DNA of 41,463 bases from Planctomyces sp. SH-PL62 (GCA_945893075.1 CAMDDX010000019.1:1-41463); one strand, 5' to 3'; counted from the stretch's first letter, positions 31,788-39,867 are shown. The notes: generated by a model not told the origin, from the letters alone. Numbers and translations are program-made.

Positions 31788-32237
31788 TCAAAATTGCTTG
31801 TGGCTGTCGATCAGCAACGTCACCGGCCCATCGTTGACCAACTCGACATCCATGTGAGTTTGAAACCGGCCGGTCTGAACTTCGATTCCTTGGCCACGAA
31901 CTTCGGCGCAGAACGCCCGGTACAACTCGTCCGCCAACTCCGGCCGAGCCGCTTGGATAAAGCTCGGCCGACGCCCCCGGCGGCAGTCGCCCAAGAGTGT
32001 GAATTGGCTGACCGCCAAGATCGAGCCGCCGACCTCTACCAACCCCAAATTCATTTTGCCATCCGGGTCCTCAAAGACTCGCAGCCCGGCAATCTTCTGG
32101 GCCAAGTAGACGACGTCGTCCTGGCCGTCGCCGTCTTCGACTCCGAGCAGCACCAAGAAACCGCGTCCAATCTGGCCGACAACCTCGCCAGCCACTGTCA
32201 CCGACGCGCGGGAAACCCGCTGCACGACTACTCGCAT
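31788..32237 (-). CDS. dtd: D-aminoacyl-tRNA deacylase
   Basis: Hydrolyses D-amino acids (and mischarged glycine) from tRNA, preventing their entry into protein. The 149 residues match the family length (about 145-150). Both signature motifs are present: SQFTLLGD near residue 78 (catalytic Thr in SQFTL) and NDGPVT near residue 137, which places the Gly-cis-Pro in the substrate pocket. The N-terminus [20 protein letters not shown] is typical. It has a gene-free region with the dif candidate downstream and a palindrome just upstream of the start. Confidence 0.95.
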   Translation of the reverse strand: MRVVVQRVSRASVTVAGEVVGQIGRGFLVLLGVEDGDGQDDVVYLAQKIAGLRVFEDPDGKMNLGLVEVGGSILAVSQFTLLGDCRRGRRPSFIQAARPELADELYRAFCAEVRGQGIEVQTGRFQTHMDVELVNDGPVTLLIDSHKQF

Positions 32238-32251
32238 TTGTTCCTCGTCTC

Positions 32252-32307
32252 GTGGAGCAGGTTTTCAACCTGCCAGAACTGACGCGCAGGTTGAAAACCT
32301 GCCCCAC
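32252..32307. repeat. Nested palindrome upstream of dtd
   Basis: Arms 32252-32273 and 32286-32307 pair at 21 of 22 positions (GTGGAGC and GCCCCAC edges); each contains a GCAGGTT/AACCTGC hairpin. It fills the 71-base gap between the metallophosphoesterase stop and the dtd start. Confidence 0.88.
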
Positions 32308-32308
32308 A

Positions 32309-33280
32309 TCACCATCGTCCTCGCCTGCGTTCTTTCGAGGGCAACACTTCCAAGCAAGTCGTCCACCAGCCTGTGAGGATCGTCTCGATGAACTCATCCG
32401 GCAAGCGTTCGTCGCGCATCTCGCGAGCGAGTTGTTCGTGATCGTAGGCCAGCGATACGAACTCCACCTCCCGTGTAGCCGGCTCTCGCCGAGAGCCGAT
32501 GTGGCCCTCGGCGTCAGTCGCCTGCGAATCCGCTCTCGGCGAGAGCGGGCTACACTCCCAAGGTAGGGGAGACCGCCCTTCCCTCACGTCGTGACCAGTT
32601 CGCAGCAGCGTGTACCAGACATTCGTCGTGCCATCGTTCTCCGGGCGGCCGAGCACGCCGACGTTGATGAACGCGAAGGGGTCGGGAGTCTTTTTCAGGC
32701 CGCCGTCGCTCGACTCCGCACCGTGAACCAGTGATGGCGGCCTGAAAAAGACTCCCGACCCCGTGGTACACGAGCGCTTCCAGTGCAGCCCCGTGTGAGT
32801 TCCCAAGATCACATCGCACTCAAAGTCGTCGCAGAGCTTCGCGAGGAACTGCGAGCTCGTCGTCGATTCCCACAGGAACTCATTCGTTCGGCGCGGGCTG
32901 CCATGACAGAGCAACAATCGCACGCCATCAATCTCCAATCGCTGCTGAGCCGGCAGCAATCGCATCCACGCGCGATGGTCGTCGCTCGTGTGAGCCAGCG
33001 TGTAGTCGTAGCTGAGCTGCGCGAATTGATTATCTCGAGGATCGGTGTAGCCGCACTGACAGTCGTTCAAGCCGTGTCCGATGCTGTGATCGTAGTTGCC
33101 TTGCACGACCGAGATGCCGTTCTCGCGAATCAGTTCGCACGTGCGATCCGGATGCGGCCCAAACGCGCCGAGATCGCCGAGGCACCACATCCCATCGACA
33201 CCCCTGCCCCGTGCATCGGCAATCGCCGCCTTGAGCGCGAGGTGGTTGTTGTAGATGCCTCCAAAGAACGCGATTCGCAT
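32309..33280 (-). CDS. Metallophosphoesterase family protein with two in-frame palindrome inserts
   Basis: A 323-residue calcineurin-like phosphoesterase. The start at 33280 (MRIAFFGGIYNNHLALKAAI) has AAGGTGG about ten bases upstream. Metal-binding segments are 'MWCLGDLGAFGPHPDRTCEL' (GD), 'SVVQGNYDHSIGHGL' (GNxDH), 'RLLLCHGSPRRTNEFLWEST' (CHGS) and 'CDVILGTHTGLHWKR' (GTHTGxH); the first motif reads GGIYNN rather than the usual DIHxN. The conserved C-terminal part is 'EQLAREMRDERLPDEFIETI', then 'LTGWWTTCLEVLP'. Two stretches between conserved blocks come from palindromes: GVFFRPPSLVHGAESSDGGL, followed by KKTPDP, and a stretch from SPLSPRADSQ to SRREPATRE. Each adds roughly 30 residues in loops. 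The substrate is unknown; the family includes nucleases and nucleotide phosphodiesterases. Confidence 0.88.
   Translation of the reverse strand: MRIAFFGGIYNNHLALKAAIADARGRGVDGMWCLGDLGAFGPHPDRTCELIRENGISVVQGNYDHSIGHGLNDCQCGYTDPRDNQFAQLSYDYTLAHTSDDHRAWMRLLPAQQRLEIDGVRLLLCHGSPRRTNEFLWESTTSSQFLAKLCDDFECDVILGTHTGLHWKRSCTTGSGVFFRPPSLVHGAESSDGGLKKTPDPFAFINVGVLGRPENDGTTNVWYTLLRTGHDVREGRSPLPWECSPLSPRADSQATDAEGHIGSRREPATREVEFVSLAYDHEQLAREMRDERLPDEFIETILTGWWTTCLEVLPSKERRRGRW
32473..32555. repeat. Nested palindrome inside the metallophosphoesterase gene (C-terminal insert)
   Basis: Arms 32473-32496 and 32532-32555 pair at 23 of 24 positions; edges GTGTAGC and GCTACAC; internal GCTCTCG/CGAGAGC hairpin. 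It is read in frame on the minus strand. Confidence 0.9.
32678..32762. repeat. Perfect 27-bp-arm palindrome inside the metallophosphoesterase gene
   Basis: Arms 32678-32704 and 32736-32762 are perfect inverse complements (edges GGGGTCGGGAGTC and GACTCCCGACCCC). On the minus strand it yields GVFFRPPS and GLKKTPDP flanking a spacer. Unlike most others here it has no evident inner hairpin. Confidence 0.92.
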
Positions 33281-33289
33281 GTTCCACCT

Positions 33290-33450
33290 TGGAGTGCGGT
33301 GGCTCGACACCGCCCTCCATTCAATTGGAATAAAGATGTGGATTGCCAAAAATGGACCGTCGATCAGCCGGTTTCCGAGGCGTACGTCTGGGGACTTTGA
33401 AAGCCGCTATTACAATTGAATGGAGGGCGGTGTCGAGCCACCGCACTCCA
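33290..33450. repeat. 38-bp-arm palindrome with 85-base spacer
   Basis: Arms 33290-33327 and 33413-33450 are perfect inverse complements over 38 bases, the longest in the window. Edges read TGGAGTGCGG and CCGCACTCCA; inner ends are CAATTG on both sides. Each arm has an internal GCGGTG/CACCGC hairpin. It fills the gap between the radical SAM and metallophosphoesterase genes, abutting the latter's ribosome binding site. No open frame is evident in the 85-base spacer. Confidence 0.93.
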
Positions 33451-33453
33451 GGG

Positions 33454-34386
33454 CTATCCTCTTGACGGATTCGCGCAGATGGCTCCGTATTGATAGCACG
33501 TCACGCACGCTCCGTGAGTCACCGCGAAGCCGCGATTCGCCGCGTGTAACGTGTCACCCAAGATCGCGTCCGGCGAGTCGATCAAGATCGGACAGACGGC
33601 AATGCCTCGGTCCGTGACAACGCGGCTGTGTTGGCAGACGAGTTGCGTCGTGTCGTAGCCAACGAGCATCTCCACCGTGACGCGATCTGAGGACGAGTAG
33701 CCGTAGGTCCGATTCGCTTCTGCTCCGAGCAGCAGGCGCGGCAGAACTTTCAATCGCGGCCGGTTATAACCGTGTTGTTGCAGCAGTTCGCGAAAGCGGC
33801 CAAGGATTTCGGCGTCCTGCGATTCGTCCCACACGCGAGTCATCGTGATGATCGGCAGGAAGCCGAACTGCACGAGCAGTTCGACGCCGTGCAGCGCTCG
33901 CTCAAACGTGCGCGGGCCGCGGATCGGGTCATTGAGTTCCGGAGTGGGGCCGTCGATCGAAACGCGGAACTCCAGCGAATAGACGCTCCCCTGCTCTGCC
34001 GCTCGCAGCCGTTCCAGCCATTCGGATTTGAGCACCGTGCCATTCGTGAGCACCGTGGCCGGTCCGAAATCGAGAGTACGTTCGAGGATCGCCACCAAGT
34101 CAGGATTCAAAAACGGCTCACCGCCGGTGAAGTAGAACTCTTTGACGCCCCACTCGACGGATTCCAGCAATCGCCGCTCTACCTCTGCAAACGACAAAAA
34201 GCCAAACGAATCGTTGTGCGGGCTGCACGAAATAAAGCAGTGCGTACAAGTCAGATTGCACCGCGTGCCCGCCACCTGAAACCACAGCTCATCCAGCGAG
34301 CCGAGTTCCACGATAGGAAAGGATTGGGACGCACCGTTCTGGTTCAGATCACAGCCAGGCACAATCGGCATAATCGCGCAATCCAT
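33454..34386 (-). CDS. Radical SAM protein with C-terminal cysteine cluster
   Basis: A radical S-adenosylmethionine enzyme of about 310 residues from the start at 34386 (MDCAIMPIVPGCDLNQNG); another ATG five codons later is equally possible, and the frame stays open up to 34542. The iron-sulfur motif is CNLTCTHC (CxxxCxxC), followed by 'SFAEVERRLLESVEWGVKEF' and the GGEP motif in 'YFTGGEPFLNPDLVAI', and later 'EFRVSIDGPTPELNDPIRG'. A C-terminal set of cysteines (QLVCQHSR; GIAVCPILID; HGACVTCYQYGAIC) suggests a SPASM/Twitch-like auxiliary cluster. Such enzymes often modify peptides, but no precursor peptide gene is recognisable nearby. The divergent DUF4394 gene starts 174 bases away. Confidence 0.88.
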   Translation of the reverse strand: MDCAIMPIVPGCDLNQNGASQSFPIVELGSLDELWFQVAGTRCNLTCTHCFISCSPHNDSFGFLSFAEVERRLLESVEWGVKEFYFTGGEPFLNPDLVAILERTLDFGPATVLTNGTVLKSEWLERLRAAEQGSVYSLEFRVSIDGPTPELNDPIRGPRTFERALHGVELLVQFGFLPIITMTRVWDESQDAEILGRFRELLQQHGYNRPRLKVLPRLLLGAEANRTYGYSSSDRVTVEMLVGYDTTQLVCQHSRVVTDRGIAVCPILIDSPDAILGDTLHAANRGFAVTHGACVTCYQYGAICANPSRG

Positions 34387-34559
34387 TTCAACCAGTCGGA
34401 ATGTCGCTTGAGGTATCACTGGACCTCGCCGAAAGGCATTCACCTGATGGCAATTTGTTTTTGATCGGCAGTACGATTCCGCCCCATTCTTGCTAACGCG
34501 GGCACCATGTCTCCGCGGGCATTCGCAACACATTGACCTCACATCGAAAGGGCTATGAC

Positions 34560-36593
34560 ATGTTTGGAAAGCTGGCTACGAATCTGTTTGGCGTCAAGGA
34601 TCAGCGCAGAGCGAACAAGTGGGCTTCGGCCCAAGTTCAGATCGAGATGCTTGAAAGCCGCATCGTTCCGACGGCGCTGCTGGGGCTGACAACTTCCAAT
34701 CGACTGATCCAATTCGACAGCGCGACTCCGACGGCAATCACCAATAACGTGCCGGTCACCGGATTGGCGACGGGCGAGGATCTGGTCAGCATCGACACTC
34801 GGCCGTCCAACGGCTTGGTCTACGGACTGACGAACATGAACAGGCTCTACACGTTGAATCCAAACTCTGGCGTGGCGACATCCGTCGGTGCCGCCGCAGC
34901 CCTTCCGCTGACGGGCAGTCGAAACGAGATCGACTTCAATCCGACCGTTGACCGGCTCCGCGTCGTTTCGAACAGCGACCAAAACTTCCGAATCAATCCA
35001 AACAACGGTGCGCTCGCCACAAATGACACTGCGCTGGCTTTTGCTGCTGGTGATGTCGACGTCCGCCGGGATCCGAATGTGATCGGTGCCGCCTATGACC
35101 GGAATTTTCAAGGCAGCACTTTGACCACGCTGTTTGGAATTGATCACCTCCGAAACACACTGGTGAGAATTGGCGGCGTTGATGGCCTGCCCAATCCGAG
35201 TGGTTCTCCGAATGGTGGCCAGGTCACGACCGTCGGATCATTGGGATTCAACACGGACAACCGCCTCGGTTTCGACATTGATGATGACGGCACCGCGTTC
35301 GGCGCGATGAACCGGCGGCTCCATACGATCAACTTGACGACCGGACAAGCGACGTTGGTCGGCTTGATTGGTGCCGGAGCGACATTGGACTCGCTCACGG
35401 CCCTGCCCCGTGAGGAAGTCATTTATGGAGTCTCGGCCAGCAATCGCCTGGTCAGCTTCCGAGCCAACGATCCCGGCCGGCTGTTGTCTTCCGTTCCGAT
35501 CAGCAACCTGAACGGTGGGGAGACCATTTCAGCGATCGACTTCCGTCCGGCCACCGGCGAGCTGTTCGCGCTCACCAGCACGAACCGCGCGCTACGGATC
35601 AATCCGGCCACCGGTCAGGGCACTGTGGTGGGAGCGACTCTGGATGGTTCACTCTTTGCCGCCGGCGTCGGTGTCGGTTTCGACTTCAACCCGACGGTGG
35701 ACCGATTGCGAATTGTGAACTCATCCAATGACAACTTGCGTTTCAATCCGGTGACGTCGGCGATTGTCGATAGTGATACCGTCGTGGGTGGAACTCAGGC
35801 CGATACCGACTTGTCGTTCATCAGCACCGATGCGAACGTTGGATTGGACCCCAACATCGTGGGCTCCGCGTATGACCGCAATGATAATGATGCCGGGACA
35901 ACGACGACGTTGTTCGGCATCGACTCGACGCTGAATGTCTTGGTGCGACAAGGAGCCGTGGATGGAGCTGCGAGTGATACCGCCGGTGGTGGAAGCCCCA
36001 ATGGCGGGTTGCTGACGACGCTAGGCTCGTTGGGTGTCACTCCCACGGATTTGATCGGATTCGACATCAGCAGCGCGGGCAGCGGCGGCAATGGAGTAGC
36101 TCTGGCAGTCATGCAGATTGAGACGCAGGTTGGGACCGAGACCGTCTCGAAGCTGTTCCAGATCAATATCACCGGCGGCACCAATCAGGCGTTGGGAACG
36201 GCGAGTCTGGTCGGCACGGTCGGTGGTGGCGAACTGATTGTGGCGATGGCGATCGCTCCGCCAACCATCCAGTTCAGTCAGGCCATTTTCAGGGCGACAG
36301 AAAAAGGTGGGACGGCCAGTATTGTCATCACGCGAACCGGCGGCAGTGCCACCGTCGCCACGGTCGCCTTCTCTGCTCTGGCAGGGACCGCACAGGTTGG
36401 GGACTTCACGAGCCCCAACCGCACAGTCACGTTCGGGATTGGGGAAACCACCAAGACGGTCACGTTCGCGATCACTCGCGATACCGTTAGCGAATCCGCC
36501 GAGGACGTGCTGCTCACACTCAGCGGCATCACGGGAGGCAACACCCAATTGGGACTGCTGTCCTCGGCACTTCTGGTCATCACGGACAGGTAG
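34560..36593 (+). CDS. Surface protein with two DUF4394 domains and a Calx-beta domain
   Basis: A 677-residue protein predicted to be exported. The N-terminus (MFGKLATNLFGVKDQRRANK) has no classical signal peptide, but is followed by 'QIEMLESRIVPTALLG', the LExRxVP-type motif common at the start of planctomycete cell-surface proteins. Two tandem DUF4394 domains follow (about residues 45-285 and 300-560), each with 'LLGLTTSNRLIQFDS' or 'IYGVSASNRLVSFRA' and the shared 'DFNPTVDRLRVV/RIVNSSND'-type repeat; they probably form beta-propellers. The last ~105 residues are a Calx-beta-like domain ('SIVITRTGGSATVATVAFSA'; 'TVTFGIGETTKTVTFAITRD'), usually Ca2+-binding or adhesive. A hairpin terminator follows. 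Confidence 0.9.
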   Translation: MFGKLATNLFGVKDQRRANKWASAQVQIEMLESRIVPTALLGLTTSNRLIQFDSATPTAITNNVPVTGLATGEDLVSIDTRPSNGLVYGLTNMNRLYTLNPNSGVATSVGAAAALPLTGSRNEIDFNPTVDRLRVVSNSDQNFRINPNNGALATNDTALAFAAGDVDVRRDPNVIGAAYDRNFQGSTLTTLFGIDHLRNTLVRIGGVDGLPNPSGSPNGGQVTTVGSLGFNTDNRLGFDIDDDGTAFGAMNRRLHTINLTTGQATLVGLIGAGATLDSLTALPREEVIYGVSASNRLVSFRANDPGRLLSSVPISNLNGGETISAIDFRPATGELFALTSTNRALRINPATGQGTVVGATLDGSLFAAGVGVGFDFNPTVDRLRIVNSSNDNLRFNPVTSAIVDSDTVVGGTQADTDLSFISTDANVGLDPNIVGSAYDRNDNDAGTTTTLFGIDSTLNVLVRQGAVDGAASDTAGGGSPNGGLLTTLGSLGVTPTDLIGFDISSAGSGGNGVALAVMQIETQVGTETVSKLFQINITGGTNQALGTASLVGTVGGGELIVAMAIAPPTIQFSQAIFRATEKGGTASIVITRTGGSATVATVAFSALAGTAQVGDFTSPNRTVTFGIGETTKTVTFAITRDTVSESAEDVLLTLSGITGGNTQLGLLSSALLVITDR

Positions 36594-36624
36594 CCGCTCT
36601 CGTCGAGATGCGACCTGAATTCAA

Positions 36625-36655
36625 CGACCCCGCCGAGGCGTACTCGGCGGGGTCG
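36625..36655 (+). terminator. Hairpin terminator of the DUF4394 gene
   Basis: A 13-base-pair G+C-rich stem (CGACCCCGCCGAG at 36625-36637 with CTCGGCGGGGTCG at 36643-36655) has a GCGTA loop. It is followed by CTTGTTTG, only a weak T-tract. It lies 32 bases after the stop codon. Confidence 0.8.
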
Positions 36656-36706
36656 CTTGTTTGAGGATTTGGGCTCTCCGCCATTCGTGTTGATTTCTGC
36701 GTTCAG

Positions 36707-36769
36707 TGAGCCGCAAGGCGCTAGCCGTGGGTTGTCTTCATCGACCCGCGGCTAGCGCCTTGCGGCTCA
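36707..36769. repeat. 26-bp-arm palindrome between convergent genes
   Basis: Arms 36707-36732 and 36744-36769 pair at 25 of 26 positions, the exception being a G-T-type pair. The left edge is TGAGCCGCAAGGCGCTAGCC. A GCC/GGC mini-hairpin with GCAA loop sits inside each arm. It lies between the convergent DUF4394 and flavoprotein genes. Confidence 0.88.
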
Positions 36770-36780
36770 TGAATTCGTTT

Positions 36781-38166
36781 TCAACACGGATGGAGGAGAG
36801 CCAGACTTTCAGTCAAAACTTCGCGCACTTGCTCAAGACCGACTCGTAACAGGAAGTTGGAGTTTCGTCCGTAGCTCTTCGAGCCCAGGATGAAAAAGTT
36901 GGGTTCGGGATTCTTCAGTACATCGCCGCCGTGACTCGTCTGAGTCAAACAGTCGGCGGTGGTTTCTCCCAGCAGCTTCGCGGCCAGCTTGATCGGCCCT
37001 TGCGTGGCGTAGCATTCGTGGACGTGGAGTTCTTCATAGATCGAGCGATCGGGGCGATAGCCGACGTTGGCGATGATGCGATCGACGCTCAGTCGTGAAG
37101 GCGGGTTGCTCCCCTGCCCCGCTGACCGTGACCAGTCGAGTTCGACATCGAAGCCGTTGAAGTCGCGGTACGTCTGCGTAGGCTTGAAACTCTTGATCGC
37201 AACGTCGGCAAACCACACGACCGGATGATGCCGGGCCTCCGGCGAAGATGCTCGCGAGACGTGGCCGAGGATCGCCAACTCGTTGGCTTTCGCGGCGAGT
37301 TGATCGCGCTCGGTGAGCGGATCATGCGGAACTCGCGCGATCGGACCGGCTGATGCGTCTGGCCCGGCTGGTGAGTTCGCGAACCAGAAGACCTTCGTGC
37401 GCGGATGGCGTGTGGCCAACGTCGCCAGATTCATGACCTCCGTTGCGGCGGAGAATCCCGAACCGATGACCAAGACCGTGCGGTTGCCGAATTCTGCTTT
37501 GGTAATCATGGGCAGCCGGTAATGGCTTTCGGACAACCAGTGCCGTTCGCCGACGCATGGCATCCCCGCGTCTCCGATCCAATTGTGATGCGGATAGGTG
37601 CCCGAACAATCCAGCACGACATCCGCCAACTCGACGCGCTGATTGATGTGACGTTCTTCGACTTCGTGCCACGCGCGGATTCGGCGTCCGGAGTCGGCCA
37701 GCGGTTCGTCATTCGGATCGGGCTCGTGAATGACCGAGCGTGATGTCGCAGTCTGCTCGATCAACAATTGAAATGGCTCGGAACCGCGAGCGGGTGAGCC
37801 AATCCCCTCGGTCTTCCGAAAATGTCGCCGGCTGATGGACTGCACTTGGCATTGCTCGTGAATTCGCCCGGCGAGTTCGGGAAGCTGACTGAGCGGAATC
37901 AAATAGCGTTCGGAAAATTCACGACCGGTCAGCAGTTCGTCTTCGCGGGGCAGCGTATCATCGCCGAAAGCCTTCCTGATCGCCCCCCTGCCCCACTCGG
38001 AGGAGTTTATTCCGAACGGGCTGAAGAGCCGGACGTGGCCCCAATCGAGAACGTTTTCGGCGACGCGGCCTTTCTCGAAGACCTGCACGTCATGGTTGAG
38101 TTGCCTCGCAAGCAGCGCGGCTTCGAGTCCAATCGGGCCGGCTCCGATGATGGCGATGCGAGGCAT
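36781..38166 (-). CDS. FAD/NAD(P)-binding monooxygenase-like flavoprotein
   Basis: A 461-residue flavoprotein. The N-terminal FAD-binding Rossmann motif is GAGPIGLEA (MPRIAIIGAGPIGLEAALLA), and a second nucleotide-binding motif GSGFSAATE lies near residue 235 in 'RTVLVIGSGFSAATEVMNLA', the pattern of flavin-containing monooxygenases and related NAD(P)H-dependent oxidoreductases. A third region near the C-terminus (SVDRIIANVGYRPDRSIYEE) is typical of such enzymes. 'VVLDCSGTYPHHNWIGDAGM' also fits. The substrate cannot be told. It starts 21 bases after the upstream Lys/Ala-rich gene ends; the two may be co-transcribed. Confidence 0.85.
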   Translation of the reverse strand: MPRIAIIGAGPIGLEAALLARQLNHDVQVFEKGRVAENVLDWGHVRLFSPFGINSSEWGRGAIRKAFGDDTLPREDELLTGREFSERYLIPLSQLPELAGRIHEQCQVQSISRRHFRKTEGIGSPARGSEPFQLLIEQTATSRSVIHEPDPNDEPLADSGRRIRAWHEVEERHINQRVELADVVLDCSGTYPHHNWIGDAGMPCVGERHWLSESHYRLPMITKAEFGNRTVLVIGSGFSAATEVMNLATLATRHPRTKVFWFANSPAGPDASAGPIARVPHDPLTERDQLAAKANELAILGHVSRASSPEARHHPVVWFADVAIKSFKPTQTYRDFNGFDVELDWSRSAGQGSNPPSRLSVDRIIANVGYRPDRSIYEELHVHECYATQGPIKLAAKLLGETTADCLTQTSHGGDVLKNPEPNFFILGSKSYGRNSNFLLRVGLEQVREVLTESLALLHPC

Positions 38167-38187
38167 AGATGACGCGCCCTCCCTGAA

Positions 38188-38601
38188 CTACTTCGAGTGG
38201 TCCCGATACTCTTTCGCATACGCTTCGTCGTCACGCAGCGAGCGTTTCATTTCGGCCAGCGTCTGACGAATGCGATCGACGGTGTCGAACACCGGCTTCG
38301 AGACTCGGCGGACGATCTGCTGCGGGCTGAGCTCTTCCAGTTCCTTGAGCGTGTTGACTCGCAGGAATTCAAAGATCTGCCGCGCGTGATAGTCGTCCTT
38401 GAAGAGCATGTAGAGTTTTTCTTCCTGCGTCACCAGCGGCCGGCCGAGCGACACCTCCGGCTCCTTCACAGCCTTGCGTGCGACCGGCTTCTTGGTCGCG
38501 GATGATTTCTTGGGAGCGGCTTTGCCCTTGCTCCCCTTCTTGACGGGCTTCGCGGCGATCGCCGACTTCGTTCTCTTGGCAGATGCTTTCTTCTTGGCCA
38601 T
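38188..38601 (-). CDS. Small protein with Lys/Ala-rich histone-like N-terminus
   Basis: A 137-residue protein from the start MAKKKASAKRTKSAIAAKPV, which has AAGGGATCACTC upstream; a longer frame reads through a palindrome and is rejected. The first ~60 residues are Lys/Ala/Ser/Pro-rich with VKKGSKGKAAPKKSSATKKP-type repeats, like histone H1 tails and some bacterial nucleoid proteins. The rest is a folded helical domain ('EEKLYMLFKDDYHARQIFEF'; 'NTLKELEELSPQQIVRRVSK'), the latter segment resembling the helix-hairpin-helix of RNA polymerase alpha C-terminal domains. A DNA- or RNA-binding role is likely on composition alone. The family is not recognised with certainty. Confidence 0.75.
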   Translation of the reverse strand: MAKKKASAKRTKSAIAAKPVKKGSKGKAAPKKSSATKKPVARKAVKEPEVSLGRPLVTQEEKLYMLFKDDYHARQIFEFLRVNTLKELEELSPQQIVRRVSKPVFDTVDRIRQTLAEMKRSLRDDEAYAKEYRDHSK

Positions 38602-38635
38602 GAGTGATCCCTTCACTTTCAGAATGATCAGATTC

Positions 38636-38709
38636 GTCTTCATGATTTTGTTTCCCATGATTTTGCCAAAAGAGATTTGCAAAATCATGGGTCACAGAAT
38701 CATGAAGAC
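38636..38709. repeat. 31-bp-arm A/T-rich palindrome with inner direct repeats
   Basis: Arms 38636-38666 and 38679-38709 pair at 28 of 31 positions. Each arm holds two CATGATTTTG-type units in tandem, so it has both direct and inverted repetition. It lies between the enolase-superfamily gene and the Lys/Ala-rich gene, both read leftward. Confidence 0.85.
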
Positions 38710-38727
38710 CAATTCTGGCCCGGTAAC

Positions 38728-39852
38728 TCACCGCGACTCAGCGATTAGATATCGCTTCACGAATTCCTCATTCAATGTGACGCCGAGGCCGGGGCGGTCG
38801 GGGACTCGGATGAGGCCGTCCTTGTCGGCTTGGACTCGTTCGAGCGTCAGGTCGTTGCGCATCGGGACGTCTTCGACGCAGTCCTCGAAGATGAAGGCGT
38901 CGCGGCAGGTGCTCAGCCAGTGCAGACTGGCGGCGACGGTCAGCGGGCTGGTGTAGCAGTGATTGCAGAGACGTGCTCCGATCTCTTCGACGCGCTGCCG
39001 GATGTAGCTGGCGTCGGTGAAGCCGTTGCGCGAGAGATCGACCTGGTACACATCGAGCGCGTGCTGGTCGATGAGCGGGCGGAACGATTCGCGGCCGCAC
39101 TCGCCTTCCCCGGCGGCGATGGGCACCGGCGAGCGGTCGCGCAGCCAGCGATAGCCTTCAACATCCGCCTGACGCAGCGGTTCTTCGAGCCACTCGATGT
39201 TGTAGTCGGCAAACTTGTGAGCACGTCGCAGCGCGGTCCGAGCATCCCACACACAACCCGCGTCGATCAGCAGCGTCGCGCTGTCGCCCAGTCCCTTGCG
39301 AGCGCCGCGCACGAGGTCGATATCGACCGCTTCGGAAGTCCCCATCGGTTCCCAACCGAATTTCACCGCGCCGTAGCCCGCTTCGATCCAGCGGCGGCCG
39401 ATGTCCGCGGTCGCTGCGCCGTCACGGCCGAACAGGATTGAGGCATACGCCGGGATCTCTTTGTGAAACGCTCCGCCGAGCAACCGATGGATCGGCTGGC
39501 CGAACGCTTTGCCTTTTAAGTCCCACAATGCCATGTCCACCGCCGCCATCGCCGAGATCGTGACGCTCGTGCGGCCGAAGTACATCGTCTTGCGATTCAT
39601 CTTCTGCCACAGCCGTTCGGCTTCGAGCGGATTCTCGCCGATCAAAATCTGTCGCAGGCCGCACGCGATGTTGTGGCTGAACGGCGCGTCGATGATCGCC
39701 TTCACGACCTCCGGCGACGAATCGGCTTCACCGATTCCTTCGAGTCCGTCGTCGGTGCGAACTCGCACGAGCACGACGTCTTGGCAACTGGCGGTCTTCG
39801 CCACGACTGATTCACAACGTAGAACCTGGCAGACAATTTCAGTGATCTTCAT
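38728..39852 (-). CDS. Mandelate racemase/muconate lactonizing enzyme-family protein
   Basis: A 374-residue enolase-superfamily enzyme, which abstracts a proton alpha to a carboxylate and dehydrates or epimerises sugar acids or similar. The N-terminal capping domain (MKITEIVCQVLRCESVVAKT) is followed by the TIM barrel. A lysine in 'YGAVKFGWEPMGTSEAVDID' corresponds to the KxK position; metal ligands are the aspartate in 'TLLIDAGCVWDARTALRRAH', and glutamates in 'NIEWLEEPLRQADVEGYRWL' and 'PIAAGEGECGRESF'. A histidine in 'ARLCNHCYTSPLTVAASLHW' is the likely second catalytic base. Substrate is unknown. A short gap separates it from the next upstream gene. Confidence 0.9.
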   Translation of the reverse strand: MKITEIVCQVLRCESVVAKTASCQDVVLVRVRTDDGLEGIGEADSSPEVVKAIIDAPFSHNIACGLRQILIGENPLEAERLWQKMNRKTMYFGRTSVTISAMAAVDMALWDLKGKAFGQPIHRLLGGAFHKEIPAYASILFGRDGAATADIGRRWIEAGYGAVKFGWEPMGTSEAVDIDLVRGARKGLGDSATLLIDAGCVWDARTALRRAHKFADYNIEWLEEPLRQADVEGYRWLRDRSPVPIAAGEGECGRESFRPLIDQHALDVYQVDLSRNGFTDASYIRQRVEEIGARLCNHCYTSPLTVAASLHWLSTCRDAFIFEDCVEDVPMRNDLTLERVQADKDGLIRVPDRPGLGVTLNEEFVKRYLIAESR

Positions 39853-39867
39853 GAGGTTCCTTTAGAG

